The notes: generated from the letters alone by a model not told the origin. Shown: positions 52,825 through 62,594, counted from the first letter of the stretch. The stretch: 64,000 bases of DNA from Flavobacteriales bacterium (GCA_013204105.1 JABMOM010000015.1:1-64000), one strand, 5' to 3'. A program made the numbers and translations.

Positions 52825-53271
52825 ATGATTGAAGTCCTTCGCATCATTGGTTTGATCCTTTTTAGCAGTGTAAAATTTCTCTTTGCGCCTTCTACCGTTT
52901 ACCTCTCGGGATACAATTATTGGCAAACGCTGTTGATTACGATTGTTGGAGGGATCCTCGGGGTGACCGTGTTTTTCTATACGGGCAGCGCCATTTTTTC
53001 GTTCATCAAGGATCGCTTTTCGACGAGTGGTACCGCAAGAAAAACCTTCAGCAAGAAGAATAGATTCATCATACGAATCAAGGCTTCATGGGGTATACTT
53101 GGGGTGGCCATGCTGAGTCCTTGTCTCTTGTCCATACCGTTAGGGAGCCTGATCGCCGCTAGGTATTTCCGATACGATCGCCGCACGCTTCCTATGTTGA
53201 TTGGAGCAGTTGTATTCTGGTCTTTGCTTCTCACTACTGCCACCGCGTTGATCGGCCCCCTCTTTGAGTAA
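52825..53271 (+). CDS. Small integral membrane protein
   Basis: 148 aa with at least three hydrophobic segments; function not recognised. Confidence 0.65.
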   Translation: MIEVLRIIGLILFSSVKFLFAPSTVYLSGYNYWQTLLITIVGGILGVTVFFYTGSAIFSFIKDRFSTSGTARKTFSKKNRFIIRIKASWGILGVAMLSPCLLSIPLGSLIAARYFRYDRRTLPMLIGAVVFWSLLLTTATALIGPLFE

Positions 53272-53962
53272 GTACGAGCATATCTTTTTTGACTTGGATC
53301 ATACGCTCTGGGATTTTCATTCCAATAGCGTTGAGGCCTTGGAAGAGCTGTTCATCGCCTTTGATCTTGCTACAAAGTCAAAGGTGCCTTCTAGTCAGTA
53401 TTTCATTGACCGCTACGTCTATCATAATGATCGTTTGTGGGACTTGTATCGAAAAAACCGAATGAGTAAGTCCAGGCTCAGGAAGGCGAGATTCGAAGCG
53501 GCATTGCATGATGTTGGCTTGGATGATAAAAAATTGGCAAAGCAGCTTGGCTTGGCCTATTTGGAAGTGTGTCCAAGAAAGACGAAGCTGAATGATGATG
53601 CATTGGAAGTGGTAGCAGCATTGCATGCCCATTTCACCCTTCATATCTTGTCGAATGGTTTTCACGAAACTCAATTGATCAAGTTGAGTGGCTCAGGGTT
53701 GGCCGGTTATTTCGAGCATGTCATCACCTCAGAGAAGGCCAATTCCAAGAAACCCAATGTCAGAATGTTCGAATACGCTGAGCGCGTAACGGGTGCCTCA
53801 AAGGATGCTTCGTTGATGATCGGTGACAATGTAGAAATTGACATCAAAGGCGCGCACGCATTTGGATGGGATGTCATTCATTACAATGAAGAGGGTGTTG
53901 AGCATGCTTTCCCTTCGGTAAGGAAGCTCAAAGAGCTACCGGGATTATTGCTCGCTGAATGA
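53264..53962 (+). CDS. YjjG-type HAD-family nucleotidase/phosphatase
   Basis: HIFFDLDHTLWDFHSNSVEAL; LHILSNGF; SKKPNVRMFEYA; LMIGDNVEIDIKGAHAFGW. Confidence 0.88.
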   Translation: MSKYEHIFFDLDHTLWDFHSNSVEALEELFIAFDLATKSKVPSSQYFIDRYVYHNDRLWDLYRKNRMSKSRLRKARFEAALHDVGLDDKKLAKQLGLAYLEVCPRKTKLNDDALEVVAALHAHFTLHILSNGFHETQLIKLSGSGLAGYFEHVITSEKANSKKPNVRMFEYAERVTGASKDASLMIGDNVEIDIKGAHAFGWDVIHYNEEGVEHAFPSVRKLKELPGLLLAE

Positions 53963-54610
53963 AGCGAGAACGGTTTGGCCGCCGATTGTTTTATCCCCCA
54001 AATTCACTTCCACCTTTGCGTTCAATGGAATGAGGACGTCTACTCGGCTTCCGAATTTGATGAATCCCAATTCTTCTCCCTGTGCCACTTCTTTATCCAC
54101 CGTAGCGTAATTTACAATTCTCCGAGCCATGGCTCCTGCGATTTGCTTAGCGAGTATATCTCCGAATTTCGGGTGGTTGATAACAACACTGTGCCGCTCA
54201 TTGTCGGTAGAAGACTTCGGATTCCACGCAACTAGATACTTGCCAGGGTGATACTTGGAATAGGTAATCTTACCTGAAACCGGATACCAGTTGATATGCA
54301 CGTTGGTAGGTGACATGAAGATGCTGATCTGGCGCACCTTAGCCTGAAAGTATTCATGATCCTCCACTTCTTCAATCACGACCACCTTGCCGTCTGCTGG
54401 AGCGATGATCACATCATCCATGCGAAGGGAACGTCTCCGTGGATTGCGGAAGAACTGAAGGATCGCAAACATTAAAAATGCCGCGACCGCCAGTGCGACG
54501 GGCTGAGCGGGTTTGAAGTCGGCAAAGACAACGTAGGCCAATAGGATCACACTCAAGGATACCAGTGTGGCGATCAGTATTGAGGTGCGTCCCTCTCGGT
54601 GAAAATTCAT
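53945..54610 (-). CDS. psd: Phosphatidylserine decarboxylase family protein
   Basis: FFRNPRRRSLRMDDVIIAPADGKVVVIEEVED; SIFMSPTNVHINWYPVSGKI; FIKFGSRVDVLIPL. Confidence 0.9.
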   Translation of the reverse strand: MNFHREGRTSILIATLVSLSVILLAYVVFADFKPAQPVALAVAAFLMFAILQFFRNPRRRSLRMDDVIIAPADGKVVVIEEVEDHEYFQAKVRQISIFMSPTNVHINWYPVSGKITYSKYHPGKYLVAWNPKSSTDNERHSVVINHPKFGDILAKQIAGAMARRIVNYATVDKEVAQGEELGFIKFGSRVDVLIPLNAKVEVNLGDKTIGGQTVLASFSEQ

Positions 54611-54615
54611 TTTAT

Positions 54616-55443
54616 CTAAACCTTTGGTAGTGCAAGCTCAAAGAAAAGAATTGATGTCGGAACAGCTAACATCATTGCATCAAATCGGTCGAAAAATCCG
54701 CCATGCCCAGGTAGAAACATTCCGGAGTCTTTTACCCCTGCCGCACGCTTGATTCTGGATTCGAGTAGATCACCCAGGGATCCACTGACGACGCAGACCA
54801 ATGAAAAGCCCGCCATTATTGGAAGAGAAGGCATGCCTTCGACATAGCTCAAACCGATGCCAGCGAGTAATGAAAACACCAATCCGCCTACGCTTCCTTC
54901 AATGGTCTTGTTTGGCGAAAGGCGATCAAACAGCTTGTTCTTTCCAATCTTCCGTCCTACGAGGTAGGCGGCAACATCATTGATCCAAATAAGTGAGAAT
55001 ACACTGATAACGATGAGGGGTTGAGGAAAATCATCCCGGTATGCGATGAAATAGGCGGCGCCAAGAAAGGAGATGCCCACGTACAATGGCGAAGCAAGCG
55101 TGATTCCGATGCTTTCGGCTGGTCGGTCATTCGTACGAAAAATTTCAAAAAACAGGGCTGCCAAAGCAATGGATCCAATTAAGAACCAGCTAACGGCCAT
55201 TCCGACGCCTTCTTCAAAGAAGAATTGATATACCAACAGGACTAGACTCAAGTAGAGTGCTAGCCCAATGGTCTTGTTAGGGGAGGAGCCGGTGTGTTTA
55301 GTGAGGGTATACAGCTCGTTCAACGTAAAGATTCCGAATAAGCTATAAACGGTATACGCGATCTTGGGACTGAGAAACAAAGGGCCCAGGATCATGATCA
55401 CAAAGGCGATCGATGATAGCGTACGTTTCAAAAGCGTGTTCAA
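54616..55443 (-). CDS. cdsA: Phosphatidate cytidylyltransferase
   Basis: INDVAAYLVGRKIGKNKLFDRLSPNKTIEGSVGG; DLLESRIKRAAGVKDSGMFLPGHGGFFDRFDAMM. Confidence 0.93.
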   Translation of the reverse strand: MNTLLKRTLSSIAFVIMILGPLFLSPKIAYTVYSLFGIFTLNELYTLTKHTGSSPNKTIGLALYLSLVLLVYQFFFEEGVGMAVSWFLIGSIALAALFFEIFRTNDRPAESIGITLASPLYVGISFLGAAYFIAYRDDFPQPLIVISVFSLIWINDVAAYLVGRKIGKNKLFDRLSPNKTIEGSVGGLVFSLLAGIGLSYVEGMPSLPIMAGFSLVCVVSGSLGDLLESRIKRAAGVKDSGMFLPGHGGFFDRFDAMMLAVPTSILFFELALPKV

Positions 55444-55664
55444 CGATCTGTCTCTTTGATGATACGGGTAGCTGCTTCCAAATCTTGTTTGTGCACATAG
55501 AGTGCTGCTTCGCGATTGATGTTCAAAGCGTCAATGGCATGATCTGCATCCGATAGCATCTCGGCCATGATATCATTATCCGCCAGCATTGCTTTCACAA
55601 TATTGACCTCGTATTCAGAGGCAGACTTGAATACTACAATCCAATTGTCAGGCGGCTGATTCAT
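55440..55664 (-). CDS. DUF2007-type putative signal-transducing protein
   Basis: [44 protein letters not shown]...LYVHKQDLEAATRII; start overlaps the ftsH stop region. Confidence 0.75.
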   Translation of the reverse strand: MNQPPDNWIVVFKSASEYEVNIVKAMLADNDIMAEMLSDADHAIDALNINREAALYVHKQDLEAATRIIKETDR

Positions 55665-57831
55665 GTTTCTCTTCGTTATCGCTGGGTTGTGAAGTTTCTG
55701 ATGGAGCTCCTTCATCCGAAGCCTCCTCAGAAGAATCCGGAATGCTTGAGGCTACAGCATTGTTCGCGTTCGGAGCCGATTCAGTAATACTTTCGGCTTT
55801 TTCAGCCTCTTTTTCAGCCTCTTTTGCAGCCTCTATTTGATCTGCTTCATGGATCAAAGGTTCTTCGTCCTTCGCGAAAGATCGAGAACCAAAAATCCGC
55901 TCCATGTCCTCCTTGAAGATTACTTCTTTTTCAAGCAGTAATTCAGCGAGTGCCGTGAGCTTGTCCTTATTTGCATTGAGGATTTTCTTCGTTCTGACAT
56001 AGGCCTTCTCTACCAGCGCTTTCACCTCATTATCAATCAATTCAGCCGTCTTTTCAGAATACGGCCTATGGAATGAATAATCGCTTTGACCACTGCTGTC
56101 ATAGAAACTGATGTTGCCGATCTTATCGTTCAGACCGTAGATGCTGACCATCGAATACGCTTGCTTCGTAATCTTTTCCAAGTCGGAAAGAGCACCAGTA
56201 GAAACTTCGCCAAAAATGATTTCTTCAGCGGCTCTACCACCTAAGGCGGCGCACATTTCATCCATCATTTGGTCTTCAGTGGTCAATTGACGTTCTTCAG
56301 GTAAATACCAAGCTGCACCAAGGGATCGACCCCGAGGTACAATCGTCACTTTAACCAAAGGAGATGCGTGTTCGGTAAGCCAACTGATGGAAGCATGACC
56401 GGCTTCGTGGAAAGCTATCGTCTTCTTTTCTTTTGGAGTTATGATGCGACTTTTCTTCTCCAATCCTGCCACTACGCGATCCACAGCGTCGATGAAATCT
56501 TGTTTTTCGACTTGTGTCTTCTTTCTACGGGCGGCTATCAAGGCTGCCTCATTGCAGATGTTTGCGATATCGGCTCCAGAGAATCCGGGGGTTTGCTTTG
56601 CTAGAAAGTCCACGTCTACCTTGTCGTCCAATTTCAATGGCTTCAAGTGTACTTTGAAGATTTCCCTTCGCTCATTGAGGTCAGGCATATCAACGTGGAT
56701 CTGGCGATCGAATCTACCGGGACGAAGTAGTGCTCGGTCAAGTATGTCAGCGCGGTTGGTCGCTGCCATTAGAATAACACCGCTATTGGTGCCGAAGCCG
56801 TCCATTTCCGTTAGGAGTTGGTTCAATGTGTTTTCACGTTCGTCGTTAGAGCCTTGAGCAGCATTTTTTCCACGCGCTCTGCCGATCGCATCAATCTCGT
56901 CAATAAAAATAATCGAAGGCGCTTTCTCTTTAGCTTGCTTGAACAAGTCGCGCACCCTTGAAGCACCCACACCGACGAACATCTCAACGAAATCGGAACC
57001 GGATAAAGAGAAGAATGGAACTTGCGCTTCACCCGCAACTGCTTTTGCAAGAAGTGTTTTACCTGTTCCAGGAGGTCCTACCAATAAAACTCCCTTTGGG
57101 ATGTGTGCGCCCAATGCGGTATATCGATCGGGATTTTTAAGGAAGTCCACGATCTCTTCGATTTCTTCTTTGGCTTCGTCTTGTCCTGCAACATCCTTGA
57201 ATGTCACCTTCACTTGGGTGTTCTTATCGAAGAGTACCGCCTTTGATTTGCCGATGTTGAATATTTGCGCACCTCCTCCACCAGGACCGCTCATTCTTCG
57301 CATGATGAAGATCCAGAGACCCACCATTAAGGCCAATGGAATCAGCCAACTCAAAGCTTCTCCACCCCAGTTCTTGCGGTTGTCGTACTCTTCTTTGATC
57401 CGTTCGTCTGCGAGCAGTTCGGCTTGTGCTTCCTGCAGGTCCTGACTGAATTGTTCTACCGTGCCGATCTCGATTACGTAGTGAGGGCCTAGGTTATTGA
57501 TCTGTCCGAAGGTCTTTTTACGGACCTCTTCATATTTTTCCTTGTTTCTAAGCGCAGCTTCGTCGATGTAGATTTCGGCAATGTTTTCATATCGCACGAC
57601 AACGACTTTGTCAACGTCGCCTTCCAGCAACATTTCGTTGACAAAGCCTTTCCATTCTACCTTCTTCGTACCTGAGCTGAAGCTCACCAAGAGCTGACCA
57701 ATTAGGATCACTGCAATCACGACATAGATCCAATACGGATTGAATGGTCGCTTTACTAGACCCTTTTTCTTCTTTTTCGCCTCTTCTGACTCTTGTTCCG
57801 AACCCTGATTCGGCTGATTGAATTCACTCAT
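55648..57831 (-). CDS. ftsH: ATP-dependent zinc metalloprotease FtsH
   Basis: [51 protein letters not shown]. Confidence 0.98.
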   Translation of the reverse strand: MSEFNQPNQGSEQESEEAKKKKKGLVKRPFNPYWIYVVIAVILIGQLLVSFSSGTKKVEWKGFVNEMLLEGDVDKVVVVRYENIAEIYIDEAALRNKEKYEEVRKKTFGQINNLGPHYVIEIGTVEQFSQDLQEAQAELLADERIKEEYDNRKNWGGEALSWLIPLALMVGLWIFIMRRMSGPGGGGAQIFNIGKSKAVLFDKNTQVKVTFKDVAGQDEAKEEIEEIVDFLKNPDRYTALGAHIPKGVLLVGPPGTGKTLLAKAVAGEAQVPFFSLSGSDFVEMFVGVGASRVRDLFKQAKEKAPSIIFIDEIDAIGRARGKNAAQGSNDERENTLNQLLTEMDGFGTNSGVILMAATNRADILDRALLRPGRFDRQIHVDMPDLNERREIFKVHLKPLKLDDKVDVDFLAKQTPGFSGADIANICNEAALIAARRKKTQVEKQDFIDAVDRVVAGLEKKSRIITPKEKKTIAFHEAGHASISWLTEHASPLVKVTIVPRGRSLGAAWYLPEERQLTTEDQMMDEMCAALGGRAAEEIIFGEVSTGALSDLEKITKQAYSMVSIYGLNDKIGNISFYDSSGQSDYSFHRPYSEKTAELIDNEVKALVEKAYVRTKKILNANKDKLTALAELLLEKEVIFKEDMERIFGSRSFAKDEEPLIHEADQIEAAKEAEKEAEKAESITESAPNANNAVASSIPDSSEEASDEGAPSETSQPSDNEEKHESAA
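55798..55833. repeat. Three tandem 12-bp units in the ftsH 3' tail
   Basis: TTTTTCAGCCTC x2 plus TTTTGCAGCCTC; encodes ...EAEKEAEKA... on the minus strand. Confidence 0.8.
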
Positions 57832-57862
57832 CTATTCTGTCCTATCTTTTCTAAATAATCAA

Positions 57863-58234
57863 TTAATCACCTAATTGTTCGATCGGTGCATCTGCCCATA
57901 GGTCTTCCAAGGCATACAGCCTTCTTAGTTCTTCTTTGAACACATGTACCACCACATCTACGTAATCGATCAAGATCCACTCTGCATTCCGTTTTCCTTC
58001 GACCGTGTTGGGTCGATCACCCGTTCGTATTTTAACCACTTCTTCAATCGAATCGGAAATGGCATCCACCTGACGGTCTGACGACGCATGACAAATCACG
58101 AAGAAGTCGGAGATAGAATTCTGGATTTTTCTCAAATCGACCCGAACGATCTCCAGGCCTTTTTTTTCACGAATTCCTTCGATGATGAAATCTGCCAATT
58201 CTTCCGAATTGACCGCAGTTTTGGATGCTATCAT
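57863..58234 (-). CDS. rsfS: Ribosome silencing factor
   Basis: ELADFIIEGIREKKGLEIVRVDLRKIQNSISDFFVICHASSDRQVDAI; ATG at 58234 favoured by the TAACTTTG box at 58255-58262; ATG at 58267 is also possible. Confidence 0.9.
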   Translation of the reverse strand: MIASKTAVNSEELADFIIEGIREKKGLEIVRVDLRKIQNSISDFFVICHASSDRQVDAISDSIEEVVKIRTGDRPNTVEGKRNAEWILIDYVDVVVHVFKEELRRLYALEDLWADAPIEQLGD

Positions 58235-58254
58235 GTGTTTGCTCAAACGAGTAC

Positions 58255-58262
58255 CAAAGTTA
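58255..58262 (-). promoter_or_regulatory. -7 promoter box (TAACTTTG) for rsfS
   Basis: Perfect TAnnTTTG on the minus strand, 20 nt upstream of the ATG at 58234. Confidence 0.35.
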
Positions 58263-58315
58263 ATCATTCCATTGCCGTCCTTTGTAGCGTTTATCTTTCC
58301 TCGTGTTTTGCAATT

Positions 58316-59047
58316 ATGAACGGTAAAAGGATACACTTAGTGGCAACCTCATCAACCAATTCCTATACCACGGAATTATTGAGCCAATCTGACATTCCGG
58401 ATTGGACCGTCGTAACCACGGATTACCAACCGGAGGGTAGAGGGCAACGCGGTCGTTCTTGGATCAGTGAGCCTGCGAAGAACCTGCTTTGCTCCATCGT
58501 GCTTCGTCCCCAACTAAAGGTGCGTGAGCAATACTTGTTGGCCATGGCGGTGAGTCTGGGCATTTCCGACCTTCTGACAGAATACGGACTTGAGCCTATG
58601 ATTAAATGGCCGAATGATGTGCTGGTACAACAGCAAAAAATCGCTGGAATCCTCATTGAGAATCAATTGAAAGGTGACGGTCTGGATGTTTCTGTTGTGG
58701 GGATTGGATTGAATTTAAACCAACTTCAATTTGAATCATTTGACTGGCCGGCTACTTCGTTGGCCTTAGAAATTGGGAAAACGTTGCAGATAGAAAAGGT
58801 ATTGGAAGGTCTGGTCTCTTGCATCAAGGTTCGTGTGCACCAGATGCAATCTGACCGGCAAACCTTGTGTGCGGATCACGCAACAAAGTTATTTGGACAC
58901 CATGAGCACATCGAGTTTAGCTTTCAGGGAGCTCAATTGCACGGAAGAATCATTTCGGTAGAAGCGGACGGCGGACTCCGTCTTGATGTGGAAGGGGAGA
59001 AGAGGATTTTTTACAACGGCGAGATTAAGCTGCTCCGTAGCGTTTAG
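58316..59047 (+). CDS. birA: Biotin--[acetyl-CoA-carboxylase] ligase
   Basis: LVATSSTNSYTTELL; PEGRGQRGRSWISEPAKNLLCSIVLRP; IKWPNDVLVQQQKIAGILIEN. Confidence 0.92.
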   Translation: MNGKRIHLVATSSTNSYTTELLSQSDIPDWTVVTTDYQPEGRGQRGRSWISEPAKNLLCSIVLRPQLKVREQYLLAMAVSLGISDLLTEYGLEPMIKWPNDVLVQQQKIAGILIENQLKGDGLDVSVVGIGLNLNQLQFESFDWPATSLALEIGKTLQIEKVLEGLVSCIKVRVHQMQSDRQTLCADHATKLFGHHEHIEFSFQGAQLHGRIISVEADGGLRLDVEGEKRIFYNGEIKLLRSV

Positions 59048-59426
59048 AGAGAGCTTCGCCAAGTGAGTTGAGGAAGTTGGTCAACGGTGTCTTTAACATC
59101 ATTGACATGAAGGTGTTGACGTCGGCATCGAATGTTGCGCTGAGTTCCGTATTCTCTGTTCCCTTGGCATGAATGATCAGTTTGAAATTGAATGGTTTCT
59201 CGCTGATCGAGGCATACACAACTTCGTTTGCGTTGGCGGAGAATAGTTTAAGCTGAATATCCGCCAATCCTTTGATTTTAAAAGCGCAGGTATCCCCCTC
59301 GCTTCTCCAATTTTCAATCCTGTCCTGTGGAAGAATTTCCAAGAGATTAGAAGGAATCGCAAGGAAGTCTGTAAGGATAGCTGGATTGGTCGCTACCGTG
59401 TGCTTGTCACTTTCGAAGACGGCCAT
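59025..59426 (-). CDS. SRPBCC-like hypothetical protein
   Basis: 133 aa; small alpha/beta protein immediately downstream of pyrE; fold assigned by pattern only. Confidence 0.55.
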   Translation of the reverse strand: MAVFESDKHTVATNPAILTDFLAIPSNLLEILPQDRIENWRSEGDTCAFKIKGLADIQLKLFSANANEVVYASISEKPFNFKLIIHAKGTENTELSATFDADVNTFMSMMLKTPLTNFLNSLGEALSKRYGAA

Positions 59427-60080
59427 TTACGAAGTCGTTTGAGGATTCCACGCCGCTGGATTCTGACGCCATTCATTGAGCGATTCAAGGTCTGACTCTT
59501 GAATGTAGTTGCTCTCCAGTGCCTTTTCAAGCACAGATGGATAGTCCGTAAGTGTGACCAGCGGGCATTTGTGATCAAGGAAGTTTTTCTTCGCGAGGTC
59601 GAATCCATACGAGAAGATGGCGATCATTCCTTTAACGGTACAGCCTGCATCTCTCAATGCATCTACCGCCACCAAGCTTGAATTGCCCGTTGATACTAGG
59701 TCTTCTATCAAAATGACTGACTGACCGCTTTCGACTACCCCTTCAATTTGGCTTTGCGTGCCATGTTCCTTTGCTTTTGGACGAACATAAATAAGCGGAA
59801 GCCCAAATTCTTGTGCGACTAGAGCTGCTTGAGGAATGCCTCCGGTTGCCACACCAGCGATCAGGTCTGGTCGGCCAAAATTTTCGTCGATTGCTTTTAC
59901 AATCTCTTGGCGGATGAACGTACGGATCCGGGGGTAGGAGAGTGTCTTTCGATTGTCACAATAGATTGGAGATTTCCAACCTGAAGCCCAAGTAAAGGGT
60001 TCTTCGGGACGAAGACTAATCGCTTTTATCTGAAGTAAAAACTCTGCTACCTTGTGGGCTGAATTGAAGCTGTAGTTCAT
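59427..60080 (-). CDS. pyrE: Orotate phosphoribosyltransferase
   Basis: FTWASGWKSPIYCDNRKTLSYPRIR; LIAGVATGGIPQAALVAQEFGLPLIYVRPKAKEHGTQSQIEG; VILIEDLVSTGNSSLVAVDALRDAG. Confidence 0.96.
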   Translation of the reverse strand: MNYSFNSAHKVAEFLLQIKAISLRPEEPFTWASGWKSPIYCDNRKTLSYPRIRTFIRQEIVKAIDENFGRPDLIAGVATGGIPQAALVAQEFGLPLIYVRPKAKEHGTQSQIEGVVESGQSVILIEDLVSTGNSSLVAVDALRDAGCTVKGMIAIFSYGFDLAKKNFLDHKCPLVTLTDYPSVLEKALESNYIQESDLESLNEWRQNPAAWNPQTTS

Positions 60081-60678
60081 GTGTCAAAAGTATAAGTTTT
60101 TCATCAAGGAGAGGGTTGTGGTCATTGAGGAATTGAGCGATGTTCATGTGGATTTTGACGATTTGAAGATGAAGGTTTTAGATGCGCTTCAACTCAATGA
60201 GGACCTCCCAGCATCTCTGGAATTTCAAACGTCAGATGCAAAAGCTGTCTTATCTCACATCAAGGATTCAATACGCTACATCCAAGCGGGAGGAGGATAT
60301 GTGACCGATCAGTCCGGTCATCTATTGATGATCTTCCGAAAAGGGTTCTGGGATTTACCCAAGGGTAAAATGGATCCAGGAGAATCGATTTCAGAGACGG
60401 CGTTGAGGGAAGTGGAGGAGGAGTGTGGTGTGCAGGATCTCCGCATATCGTCCCCTCCATTTTCGACCTTTCATTTGTATGAAGAACGCGGAGAAGCAAT
60501 TTTGAAAGAGTCGGTCTGGTTTCGCATGGAAACACATCACCAGGAATTAGTTCCACAGGCAGAGGAGGACATTACCCAGGCTGAATGGATCTCACTGCCT
60601 GTTCCTATCACCATCGAATCGCGCTGCTACGCTTCGATCTTAGATGTGTTGAATCACTTCAGTGAGGAGGCTCAGTGA
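60079..60678 (+). CDS. NUDIX hydrolase
   Basis: NUDIX box GKMDPGESISETALREVEEECGV. Confidence 0.92.
   Translation: MCQKYKFFIKERVVVIEELSDVHVDFDDLKMKVLDALQLNEDLPASLEFQTSDAKAVLSHIKDSIRYIQAGGGYVTDQSGHLLMIFRKGFWDLPKGKMDPGESISETALREVEEECGVQDLRISSPPFSTFHLYEERGEAILKESVWFRMETHHQELVPQAEEDITQAEWISLPVPITIESRCYASILDVLNHFSEEAQ
60085..60092 (-). promoter_or_regulatory. -7 promoter box (TACTTTTG) 4 nt from the pyrE start codon
   Basis: Perfect TAnnTTTG on the minus strand, inside the NUDIX coding region. Confidence 0.4.
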
Positions 60679-62137
60679 TGGGTGCTTCAGGGACTTCGGG
60701 TGGCTGAAGTTTGAAGCGCAGCGCTTTATTGGGATGCTCTGAATTCCACGATTTCGCAAAAAGCTTTTCGATGTTTGCTCCGGGAGAAGGAGCAGGGGAC
60801 TTGACAAATTTCAAATCCTTGTCGACGTAGAAGTAGGAAGGAAGCGAACGCAAATCGTAAGACAATGTCAATTCTCGGGGTGATAGGGCCTTTCCAAAAA
60901 ACCATTCGAAATCGTACTCATCACTCACAGTTTTGATCTTTCGAATGTTCTCCTCTGTGGAGATGCTGAACATAGCTACTTCTGTGCCGTAGCCTTCTTT
61001 CAATACTTTCATGAGGCTCATTTCTTTGAGCGTTTCGGCGTCAAAATCATCAAAAAACTGCACATAAATGTATCGCCCTCTGTATTCAGAGAGGCGATTG
61101 ATATTCCCAAAGAGATCGGTAAACTCGAAGTCAGGACAAAGCGTTCCTGGGGCTAGGTAATTCAATGATTCTTGGGCGTTTGCGGCTACGATTCTACATT
61201 CTTCATCTTTGGCCTTCATTAGAAGGGAATCGAGCATGAGCAACACCTTGTCGAGCTGGTATTTTCGTTCAGTACCCAGTTCATAAAGTTGGGTTGCGGC
61301 AAGCAGCTCTCGCATCGCTCGGTTAGGGAGGAGAGGATCCCTCTCCATACTCTTCATCATTAGCGAGTAGTTCCCTGTCCGAATTGCTGAATCTACATCT
61401 GCCTGGAAACGATAGGATTCTTTAGGATTGAGAAAATCGAAGTACTCTGCAAAGAAGAGGGAGAATGCGTTTGCGTAACTAAGCTGTCGGTAAGCTGGTG
61501 CGCGTCCAGCGAAGTATTCTTCGAACACTTGATTTCTACTGTGATTGGTCTGCAGTGCAAAAACCGCTAGTCGATAATGGAGGTGGGTTTGAAAGTAGCT
61601 GTCTTGATGATCTGCGTATTTTTCTTTCAAAGCAGCAGTCAACGAGTCCGAGATTGGAATCAGCTTTCTACTCACGCTCCGACCATAATACTTCGCATTG
61701 TCCAGTAGGAACTGATTAATAGTCTTTTCAAGGGCAGTGATGTCGTAGTTCAATTGACCGTCTGCTTCGAAGATTTCGGGGAGGATGAATACGTCCTTTG
61801 CGGGCTCATAACGATCAATGGGTGCAGGCTCTGGCAGCACGAGGGTATATTCGTCTCCAGGGTGGATGAACAAGTGCGCGTTTACACGACCAATGTTGAT
61901 GAGATAAAGCCCCTCTTTTTCGAGGTCCAACTCAAACTTAAAGCTCCCGTCCTGAGGGATAAGCATCCTTGAAAGCACGGAAGTTTGGAAGGTGAATAGA
62001 TCCGTGTATGCTCTGACTTCGATCATCTTCCCTCGGTAGTAAAAAGCGTTCCCTTGTATCAGGGTATTTTCTGCTTTAATCTGAAACCCCGTGAGTAGGA
62101 AGAGAAAAACGAAGACAATACTCAGTAGCTTATGCAT
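60659..62137 (-). CDS. Secreted TlpA/thioredoxin-like protein lacking the CxxC motif
   Basis: Signal peptide MHKLLSIVFVFLFLLTGFQIKAE; GTLCPDFEFTDLFGNINRLSEYRGRYIYVQFFDDFDAETLKEM where WCxxC would be expected. Confidence 0.75.
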   Translation of the reverse strand: MHKLLSIVFVFLFLLTGFQIKAENTLIQGNAFYYRGKMIEVRAYTDLFTFQTSVLSRMLIPQDGSFKFELDLEKEGLYLINIGRVNAHLFIHPGDEYTLVLPEPAPIDRYEPAKDVFILPEIFEADGQLNYDITALEKTINQFLLDNAKYYGRSVSRKLIPISDSLTAALKEKYADHQDSYFQTHLHYRLAVFALQTNHSRNQVFEEYFAGRAPAYRQLSYANAFSLFFAEYFDFLNPKESYRFQADVDSAIRTGNYSLMMKSMERDPLLPNRAMRELLAATQLYELGTERKYQLDKVLLMLDSLLMKAKDEECRIVAANAQESLNYLAPGTLCPDFEFTDLFGNINRLSEYRGRYIYVQFFDDFDAETLKEMSLMKVLKEGYGTEVAMFSISTEENIRKIKTVSDEYDFEWFFGKALSPRELTLSYDLRSLPSYFYVDKDLKFVKSPAPSPGANIEKLFAKSWNSEHPNKALRFKLQPPEVPEAPITEPPH

Positions 62138-62591
62138 GCAAATCAATCGTATTCGGAATGAAGTTGGAAACGTCCCCGCCGTTCTTGAAGATCTCACGCA
62201 CAATGCTCGCATTTATTGCCGCAAAACGAGGGTCACACAATAAGAATACGCTCTGTATTGAAGCATCCAGTCCTTCGTTCATGTGGGCGATGTTGCTCTC
62301 GTATTGAAAATCAGCGGGATTTCTAAGGCCTCGCAGGATGAAGCTTGCATGGTGTTTTTTGCAAAGATCAACCGTCAATCCCTCGAAGGGGACGACTTCG
62401 ACTTGACGGCTGTCCGCAAATACATCTCGGATCCACCTTTCCCGTTTCTCAAGTTCGAAGAGATAGCTTTTGGTTGAATTGACCCCGATGGCCACGATCA
62501 CCTTGTCGAAGAGGGATAGCGCCTTGCGCACAATGTCTTCATGTCCTTTTGTGAAAGGATCGAAAGAACCTGGAAAGACAGCTGTTTTCAT
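62130..62591 (-). CDS. coaD: Phosphopantetheine adenylyltransferase
   Basis: MKTAVFPGSFDPFTKGHEDIVRKAL; ILRGLRNPADFQYESNIAHMN. Confidence 0.97.
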   Translation of the reverse strand: MKTAVFPGSFDPFTKGHEDIVRKALSLFDKVIVAIGVNSTKSYLFELEKRERWIRDVFADSRQVEVVPFEGLTVDLCKKHHASFILRGLRNPADFQYESNIAHMNEGLDASIQSVFLLCDPRFAAINASIVREIFKNGGDVSNFIPNTIDLHA

Positions 62592-62594
62592 ACA

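Noticed and set aside
56939-57445. 168-aa antisense ORF inside ftsH
   Set aside because: Antisense to conserved FtsH sequence; arises from codon bias.
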